Positions 1 through 4,083 of a DNA stretch of 5,851 nucleotides are shown one piece after another. The stretch's first letter is position 1. Every line of letters begins with the position of its first letter. The position numbers and the translations under genes were made by a program. The notes under the pieces were generated by a model. It had not been told where the DNA came from, ran no database searches, and saw nothing but the letters and a program-made list of their open reading frames with translations. Location of the stretch: assembly GCA_014804915.1 (NCBI GenBank), contig JAAUYW010000061.1, forward strand, positions 5,495-11,345, in the 5' to 3' direction. The stretch is from Desulfovibrio sp. Lineage in GTDB: Bacteria; Desulfobacterota; Desulfovibrionia; Desulfovibrionales; Desulfovibrionaceae.

Positions 1-128
1 GCCTTGCCCGAATTTGCCAGTATTTCATGCGCTGCCCTGATGGTGGAAGCCGGATCGCGGGCCTTGTCCAGATCCTGGCTGTAGGCTTTTGGGCATGAAC
101 GCAGTTGGATTGGCGCTGGGCTTTGCAT
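1..128 (-). CDS. Probable YcaO-domain protein, N-terminal 42 codons (runs off left edge)
   Basis: An open minus-strand frame starts at an ATG that shares its A with the TAA stop of the preceding methyltransferase gene (TAATG). GGAG lies 5 nt upstream (134-137), so translation is likely coupled to that gene. The 42 visible residues contain LRSCPKAYSQDLDKARDP followed by a short helix-like segment ending ILANSGK. This resembles the usual start of stand-alone YcaO proteins, a 'PKxYxxxxDKxxxPxxTxxR' entry ahead of the ATP-binding core. YcaO enzymes use ATP to activate backbone amides, making azolines or thioamides; E. coli YcaO is linked to RimO-dependent methylthiolation of ribosomal protein S12. 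The catalytic core lies outside the window, so ATP-binding residues and substrate type cannot be judged. The reading frame and start are well supported. The family call rests on a short N-terminal stretch recognised by eye. Confidence 0.62.
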   Translation of the reverse strand, partial: MQSPAPIQLRSCPKAYSQDLDKARDPASTIRAAHEILANSGK

Positions 129-811
129 TATTTCTCCAGAATGAGGATGTTGAACAGCCTTTTTTCATCGCCGCTGATTGCTATGGCGCCTTCCTGGAGG
201 CGGAATTTGCCGCCTGCGAGCTTTTTGAAGCGGGGCTTGTTGCGCCCGGCGTCAGTGCAGAAAAATGCCTTGCCGCCTGGCGCGAGATGCCTGTCAAGAA
301 AACGGAGCAGGGGCTTGTGCAGCTGGTCGAGATAGAGAAGCTCGGATGCGGCGATAAAATCGAAGCTCCCCTCAAACCTGCCAGGGGCTGCGATATCCAG
401 TTTTCTGGTCTGCGCGATCTTGCCGAGATTGTTGCGCAGAAGATTGGCCCTGGCAAATTCAAGCGCCTCCTCATTGCAATCGGTAAGCAATACCCTGGCG
501 AAGCCGTACTGGCTGGCGACAATGCCCAGAGCGCCCATGCCGCAGCCTAGCTCGAGCAGGGTCTTGCCCTGGGGGGCGAATTTGCGCAAAAATCTGCCCA
601 GAACCAGGGAGCCTGGCCAGACCTTGGCCCAGAGCGGCAGATCGCGCAGCGGATCGGAAATGGCATTTGCCGCGAGCAGCCGGTCCAGATGAGATTTCAT
701 GTTTTTTATATCCAGAATCTCGAAAGTCCTGGCGTCCAGTTCCAGTGGCGTGAATTCCGCGTCCCAGCTTTTGCTGATTCGCGCCAGCAGTTCATTGAGC
801 TCGCTTGACAT
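128..811 (-). CDS. Class I SAM-dependent methyltransferase, Methyltransf_16 / protein-lysine methyltransferase-like
   Basis: This 227-residue protein has a Rossmann methyltransferase core. Motif I is LLELGCGMGALGI (85-97), the acidic residue after strand 2 is D111 in LLTDCNEEAL, and the motif IV region is FDFIAASELLYLD (150-162). A preceding WAKVWPGSLVLGRFL (61-75) resembles the 'WxxxWPxxxxLxxxL' segment of Methyltransf_16 proteins such as the ETF-beta-lysine and METTL21-type methyltransferases, so a protein substrate is more likely than a small molecule. The start at 811 is chosen because GAGG (817-820) sits 5 nt upstream; a possible start 17 codons earlier has no such site. It is followed directly by the YcaO-like gene through a TAATG overlap, so the two are probably one operon and may act on one target. 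The substrate is unknown, and the exact subfamily is inferred from motif resemblance. Confidence 0.88.
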   Translation of the reverse strand: MSSELNELLARISKSWDAEFTPLELDARTFEILDIKNMKSHLDRLLAANAISDPLRDLPLWAKVWPGSLVLGRFLRKFAPQGKTLLELGCGMGALGIVASQYGFARVLLTDCNEEALEFARANLLRNNLGKIAQTRKLDIAAPGRFEGSFDFIAASELLYLDQLHKPLLRFLDRHLAPGGKAFFCTDAGRNKPRFKKLAGGKFRLQEGAIAISGDEKRLFNILILEK

Positions 812-884
812 TTTGCCCTCTTTTGCAAAGCTAACAATTAACTTAACTGTCCAGGAAATCAATAGACCTTACAGTGGGGAAAAC
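812..884. promoter_or_regulatory. Divergent intergenic region between the methyltransferase and prmA
   Basis: This 73-bp, AT-rich gap separates two divergently transcribed genes and should hold promoters for both, unless either is read from further away. It contains the ribosome binding sites GAGG (minus, 817-820) and GGGGA (plus, 876-880). It also contains the near-palindrome TTAACTTAA (838-846), inside a TAA-rich stretch that could be an operator or an AT-rich -10 zone. No hexamer pair with good spacing was found on either strand. A perfect TTGACA at 805-810 lies inside the minus-strand gene start and has no convincing -10 behind it. Confidence 0.3.
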
Positions 885-1754
885 ATGAAAAACTGCATAT
901 TTCTGCTTACGCTTGCGATTGCTCCTGATAAACGCGACCAGATTGAGGCCCTGCTTGCCAGCGACGCGCCGTGGGGATGGGAAGAAAAAGACCGCGATGA
1001 TGGCGCGATTGTTTTTGGCGTGTATTCTGAGCAAAGACATGCGCTGGAGGACATCGCCAGGGAAGCGGGGCAGTTGTGCCCATATCTGGAAGCTGCGATT
1101 GAAGAGGTCAAAAAGCGCGACTGGCAATTCGCCTGGCGGGAATTTTTCACGCCTGTGGAAGTTGGCTCCAGATTCGTCATATTGCCACCCTGGCTGGCGC
1201 ACCTATCGCACACAAGCCGGCGTGAAATCATAATCGAGCCCAGGACAGCGTTTGGCAATGGCCATCACGAATCCACCAGGCTGTGCCTGCTTGCGCTGAA
1301 CAATCTTCTGGAAAGCGGGCGCATTCGCAAGGGGGACTGGTTTCTTGACCTGGGCTGCGGCACCGGCGTGCTGGGCATAGCTGCGGCAAAATCAGGGCTG
1401 AATGGCACGGGACTGGATATCGATCCCGTGGCAATCGCCAACAGCCGCGAGAATCGCGAGCTCAACGACGCGGAATCCCTGGAATTGCTTGCAGGCAGTC
1501 TTGAGAAGGTGAAAGGCGAAAAGTATGATCTCGTAATGGCGAATATCCTGAGCCAGCCCTTGATTGACATGGCGCCGCAGCTGACTGCGGCAATGAAAAA
1601 GGACGGTTGCCTTGTGCTGGGCGGAATTCTGGATTCCCAGGGCGACGCTGTGGCTGACGCCTACAGGGCCTGCGGACTGGGCGATCCCTCACTCCTGGCA
1701 GACGGGGAGTGGATTGCCCTGGTCTGGGAGGCTGGGAGAGACCGGACGCGTTGA
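885..1754 (+). CDS. prmA: Ribosomal protein L11 methyltransferase PrmA
   Basis: This 289-residue protein, close to the usual PrmA length (about 293 in E. coli), methylates amino groups of ribosomal protein L11 in the cytoplasm. The N-terminal L11-recognition domain covers about residues 1-90. It is followed by the PrmA hallmark FGNGHHESTRLCL (123-135, usually FGTGxHxTTxLCL), SAM motif I FLDLGCGTGVLGIAA (153-167), the acidic LDIDPVAIANSREN segment (177-190) and the catalytic-loop motif VMANILSQPLIDMAP (217-231), which corresponds to the NIxxxxL signature. The ATG at 885 is preferred because TGGGGA lies just upstream and homology begins there; the frame stays open for 62 further codons upstream, but these are unrelated to the family and lie across the intergenic gap. 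The GNG and EST variants differ slightly from the GTG/TT consensus. The 3' end overlaps larC by 66 bp on the opposite strand. Confidence 0.93.
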   Translation: MKNCIFLLTLAIAPDKRDQIEALLASDAPWGWEEKDRDDGAIVFGVYSEQRHALEDIAREAGQLCPYLEAAIEEVKKRDWQFAWREFFTPVEVGSRFVILPPWLAHLSHTSRREIIIEPRTAFGNGHHESTRLCLLALNNLLESGRIRKGDWFLDLGCGTGVLGIAAAKSGLNGTGLDIDPVAIANSRENRELNDAESLELLAGSLEKVKGEKYDLVMANILSQPLIDMAPQLTAAMKKDGCLVLGGILDSQGDAVADAYRACGLGDPSLLADGEWIALVWEAGRDRTR

Positions 1755-2546
1755 GCCAATGGCGAAGATCGCGCCATTGGCTACGTCGGCAAATTCGCGC
1801 TGGCCGTAAACCAGGACAGAGCACTGGAGGTAAAATTGCGGCCAGGCGCCAAAACTGGCGTCGAGAGCGCGTAGAAGCGCGATTCCTGTAGGTGTGAGCA
1901 GCTCGCCGGCATTTACGGAGCCCTCAAAAGGGCGCACAGGAATGTCTTTCAGGAGCTGGAGCGTGGCGGGCGCAGGCGCGGGGAGGAGCCCGTGCGCGCA
2001 GAGAATCTCGCCATCCGCGATTGGCAGGGAGCTGCATACAAGCGCTGGAGCGCCAAGCTGCTGGTAAAGTTCGCAGGTAATGCAGATATCGAGGATGCTG
2101 TCCAGGGCGCCAATTTCATGGAAATGGACTTCTTCAGGCTTTATGCCATGCGCTGTGGCCTCGCAATCGGCAAGCAGCTCAAAGCATCTGCAGGCGCGCG
2201 CTTTTGCGGCATCCGCAAGGCTGGAATCCGCTATGATTTTCCTGATATCATCAAGATGGCGATGCGTGCGCGATTGCGGCAACTCGATTTTTGCCTGCCA
2301 GCCACGGATGAAGTTGCGCTCGGCAGGCAGGATTACCAGGCAGTCCGCCATGGCAGGCATTACCCTGGCGCAGATCTCGGAAAGGAATACGCGCCCGTGC
2401 TCGCTGTCAGGCGAAAAATTGCCTCTGGCCAGCAGCAATGTGGCAAAGCCCGTGAGCAGAATATCGCCGGAAATGCCGGTGTGGCTCCTGATAGTGAGGA
2501 TGTCGCGGGCAGGCGCATCCTGGACTGCAAATGAATTGTCGGTCAT
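1689..2546 (-). CDS. larC: LarC-family nickel insertion protein, lacking the C-terminal LarC2 region
   Basis: LarC (formerly DUF111) inserts nickel into pyridinium-3,5-bisthiocarboxylate mononucleotide in a CTP-dependent step, forming the nickel-pincer cofactor of lactate racemase-type enzymes. Visible family motifs are TGISGD (23-28), THRHLDDIRKII (94-105), VHFHEIGALDSILDI (140-154), LPIADGEILCAHGLLPAPAP (174-193) and GELLTPTGIALL (214-225). The 'GYGxGxRxFxxxxNxxR' block appears only in weakened form as VYGQREFADVANGAIFAIG (246-264). After residue 264 the frame enters the antisense of prmA and ends at 285, so the CTP-binding LarC2 portion of full-length proteins (about 400 residues) is missing. 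The usual N-terminal LDxxxGISGDM is also altered (IRSHTGISGDI), and no His-rich loop is present. The gene starts in an ATGA overlap with larB, indicating coupled translation. It could be a clade-specific LarC1-only form or a 3'-truncated remnant. Confidence 0.85.
   Translation of the reverse strand: MTDNSFAVQDAPARDILTIRSHTGISGDILLTGFATLLLARGNFSPDSEHGRVFLSEICARVMPAMADCLVILPAERNFIRGWQAKIELPQSRTHRHLDDIRKIIADSSLADAAKARACRCFELLADCEATAHGIKPEEVHFHEIGALDSILDICITCELYQQLGAPALVCSSLPIADGEILCAHGLLPAPAPATLQLLKDIPVRPFEGSVNAGELLTPTGIALLRALDASFGAWPQFYLQCSVLVYGQREFADVANGAIFAIGSTRPVSPSLPDQGNPLPVCQE
1755..1781. repeat. Perfect 10-bp inverted repeat immediately after the prmA stop codon
   Basis: GCCAATGGCG (1755-1764) and CGCCATTGGC (1772-1781) are exact reverse complements around a 7-nt loop. 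The left arm begins on the first base after the prmA TGA. On the minus strand the same bases encode residues 256-264 of LarC (ANGAIFAIG). Neither side has a run of T, so it is not a canonical intrinsic terminator. It could still protect the prmA mRNA 3' end, slow convergent transcription, or be incidental to the Ala/Gly codons. Confidence 0.6.
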
Positions 2547-3202
2547 GTCAGATTGATGATCCTTGCGGCAGCGCAGGCCGCGCCATAGCCGTTATCGATA
2601 TTTACAACTGAAATGCCGGGCGCGCAGCAGGAGAGCATGCCGGCCAGCGCGGCCCGGCCTCCGCCAGCGACGCCATAGCCGACAGAGGTGGGCACTGCCA
2701 GTACCGGTTTTGGGCAAAGGCCGCCGGTGATACAGGCAAGCGCGCCTTCCATGCCGGCAACGACAATGACAGCATCGTGGCTGTTGAGCTCCTGCAGGCG
2801 CTCGGTAAGCCTCCAGAGCGCGGCTACGCCGCAATCCTCCATCAGGGTATGGCGTATGCCCAGATACTCAAGCGTTCTGGCAGCTTCGGCCGCCACCGGG
2901 GCATCGGATGTGCCGCCAGAGATTATGGCTACCGAGCCTTTGGCGCGACGCGGCAACGTGGCTGCCCAGGCAGTGCGGGAAAGCGGATCGTAATTGTAGG
3001 CGGAGGCTACGCCAGGGGGCAGGGAGTCCAGGATCTCCTGCCGAAGGCGCGTAAAGAGAATGGGCGGGTCGCCAGTGCTGAAGCGCTCCAGAAGCGCTGC
3101 CAGCGAATGGTGGGGCTTGCTTTCGCTGAATATGGCTTCAGGCAGGCCAATGCGCGCCTGTCTGGCATAGTCAAAAAGCACATTTCCAAATTCCTGTTCC
3201 AT
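2543..3202 (-). CDS. larB: LarB, nicotinic acid adenine dinucleotide carboxylase/hydrolase of NPN cofactor synthesis
   Basis: LarB carboxylates the pyridinium ring of nicotinic acid adenine dinucleotide and hydrolyses the phosphoanhydride, the first step of nickel-pincer cofactor synthesis. It is related to the PurE-type AIR carboxylases. In the 219-residue form, motifs are DYARQARIGLPEAIF (11-25), VAIISGGTSDAPVAAEA (91-107), MEDCGVAALWRL (121-132), VVAGMEGALACITGGL (147-162), VPTSVGYGVAGGGRAALAGM (170-189) and SCCAPGISVVNIDNGYGAA (191-209). The cysteine of the CAPG motif (C193) matches the cysteine thought to attack the substrate ring in characterised LarB. The start is uncertain. The only in-frame alternative is a TTG at 3238 giving 231 residues, with a stop at 3245-3247 just before it, and neither start has a well-spaced Shine-Dalgarno. 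Both forms lack most of the N-terminal helix typical of ~246-residue homologues. The 3' end overlaps larC as ATGA. Confidence 0.92.
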   Translation of the reverse strand: MEQEFGNVLFDYARQARIGLPEAIFSESKPHHSLAALLERFSTGDPPILFTRLRQEILDSLPPGVASAYNYDPLSRTAWAATLPRRAKGSVAIISGGTSDAPVAAEAARTLEYLGIRHTLMEDCGVAALWRLTERLQELNSHDAVIVVAGMEGALACITGGLCPKPVLAVPTSVGYGVAGGGRAALAGMLSCCAPGISVVNIDNGYGAACAAARIINLT

Positions 3203-3264
3203 GCCTCGCAGGTTAGAATGGCGCGCTATCTGGCGCAAGCCTGTTTATTGCGAAAACTTGCCTG

Positions 3265-3296
3265 AAAAGGGCGGCATGCGCCTGGACATGCCGCCC
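3265..3296 (-). terminator. Intrinsic terminator after rubrerythrin
   Basis: GGGCGGCATG (3269-3278) and CATGCCGCCC (3287-3296) form a perfect 10-bp GC-rich stem with an 8-nt loop. Read on the minus strand, the stem is followed by TTTT (3268-3265). It starts about 10 bp past the rubrerythrin stop and should end that transcript before larB, so larBC probably has its own promoter or depends on read-through. The T run is short, so termination may be partial. Confidence 0.85.
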
Positions 3297-3305
3297 CCGG
3301 AATCA

Positions 3306-3881
3306 TCAGAACTGAAGATCCATGCGCACGAAATAGCCGGCCGGATGCTGGCAGGCGGGACAGAATGCCGGAGGCTCCACGCCTTCAACTATGCAGCTGC
3401 AATTCAGGCAGCGCCATTTTACAGGCTGTGGGCTTTTGAACATGGTGCCATCCTGAATCCATTTCTGGAGATCCAGGTAGCGCTTTTCATGGAATTTCTC
3501 GGCAATGGCAATATTGCGCATGGTGGCAGCCACATCCTTGAAGCCTTCCTGCTCGGCGGTCTTGGCCATTGAGGGGTACATATCGTACCATTCTTCATGC
3601 TCGCCAGCGGCTGCTTCGCCCAGATTCAGAACCGTATCCGTTGTCACGCCGGCCGGGAAAGTGCCGTGGATTTCAACCAGGCCGCCTTCCAGGAACTTCC
3701 AGAGCCGTTCGGCATGCTCTTTTTCCTGGTGCGCGGTTTCGCGGAATATTTCCTCCACGAGGATATAGCCGTCTTTTTTAGCCTTGGAGGCAAAGATGTC
3801 GTAGCGGTTGCGGGCCTGGGATTCGCCTGAAAAGGCGGTGAGAATATTTTTTTCCGTTTGCGTTCCCTTAAGCGATTTCAT
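3306..3881 (-). CDS. rbr: Rubrerythrin
   Basis: Rubrerythrin is a cytoplasmic peroxidase that reduces hydrogen peroxide at a diiron site, with electrons passing through a rubredoxin-like iron centre. It protects anaerobes exposed to air. This protein has 191 residues, the same as the D. vulgaris protein. The four-helix diiron domain (about 1-147) has ligand candidates E20, E53, H56, E94, E97, E128 and H131. The C-terminal rubredoxin domain has C158-L-N-C161 and C174-P-A-C177 for a mononuclear iron. All expected ligands are present. The start at 3881 is fixed by AAGGAG 7 nt upstream and by the family N-terminus MKSLKGTQTEKNILTAF; an ATG 15 codons upstream overlaps the predicted -10 and is rejected. 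A promoter lies upstream and an intrinsic terminator downstream, so it is probably monocistronic. In D. vulgaris rbr belongs to the PerR regulon, but no clear PerR box or adjacent perR is seen here. Confidence 0.97.
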   Translation of the reverse strand: MKSLKGTQTEKNILTAFSGESQARNRYDIFASKAKKDGYILVEEIFRETAHQEKEHAERLWKFLEGGLVEIHGTFPAGVTTDTVLNLGEAAAGEHEEWYDMYPSMAKTAEQEGFKDVAATMRNIAIAEKFHEKRYLDLQKWIQDGTMFKSPQPVKWRCLNCSCIVEGVEPPAFCPACQHPAGYFVRMDLQF

Positions 3882-3888
3882 TTGGTTG

Positions 3889-3894
3889 CTCCTT
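3889..3894 (-). promoter_or_regulatory. Strong ribosome binding site of rubrerythrin
   Basis: AAGGAG on the minus strand sits 7 nt before the ATG at 3881. It decides the start against the upstream in-frame ATG at 3926 and predicts high translation. Confidence 0.9.
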
Positions 3895-3924
3895 TGTTGT
3901 GAAAATGTCCCTACTGGACTTTTC

Positions 3925-3954
3925 ATTCTTACATTATTAAACGCTGCCGGTCAA
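3925..3954 (-). promoter_or_regulatory. Sigma-70-like promoter of rubrerythrin
   Basis: On the minus strand, TTGACC (3954-3949, five of six consensus bases) is followed after 18 nt by AAGAAT (3930-3925), preceded by TGT as an extended -10 (TGn). Using TAAGAA instead gives a 17-nt spacer. Transcription would start near 3918, leaving a leader of roughly 37 nt that contains the AAGGAG site. The spacer is AT-rich near the -10, where a Fur-family regulator such as PerR could bind, but no convincing inverted repeat is visible. Confidence 0.65.
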
Positions 3955-3989
3955 GCGCGCGCAAATTGCCCGCGCCACTTCCGGGGCAC

Positions 3990-4022
3990 TTGCCAGAGGC
4001 ATTTTTATTTATTAACTATAAC
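3990..4022 (+). promoter_or_regulatory. Possible promoter region of the type I secretion gene
   Basis: The plus strand carries a very AT-rich tract (4001-4022) containing TATAAC (4017-4022), a good -10 match. The nearest -35-like hexamer, TTGCCA (3990-3995), lies 21 nt away, longer than ideal. The 202-bp divergent gap between rubrerythrin and the transporter must hold a plus-strand promoter unless transcription comes from elsewhere, and this is the best-looking site in it. Confidence 0.3.
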
Positions 4023-4083
4023 GAGTTTTGGCTGGAAGTTCTCCGGTCTCCCCCATTTTGCACTTGCATCCCAAGGAACAGGC

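Noticed and set aside
89..550. 153-codon plus-strand open frame opposite the methyltransferase
   Set aside because: It mirrors the codons of the minus-strand methyltransferase, whose SAM motifs are intact; there is no good start signal.
805..810. Perfect TTGACA as a -35 box for prmA
   Set aside because: No -10-like hexamer lies 16-18 nt downstream, and it sits inside the minus-strand coding start.
699..884. N-terminal extension of prmA by 62 codons
   Set aside because: The frame is open but overlaps the divergent methyltransferase gene and intergenic gap. PrmA homology and a ribosome binding site point to 885.
1992..2556. Plus-strand open frames of about 160-180 codons opposite larC
   Set aside because: They are antisense to clear LarC motifs, with no ribosome binding site or recognisable domain.
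2777..3265. Plus-strand open frame opposite larB
   Set aside because: It is antisense to conserved LarB motifs and is low-complexity in composition.
3926..3948. PerR-type operator in the rubrerythrin promoter
   Set aside because: The region is AT-rich, but no inverted repeat matching the known PerR box pattern could be aligned well enough to claim.
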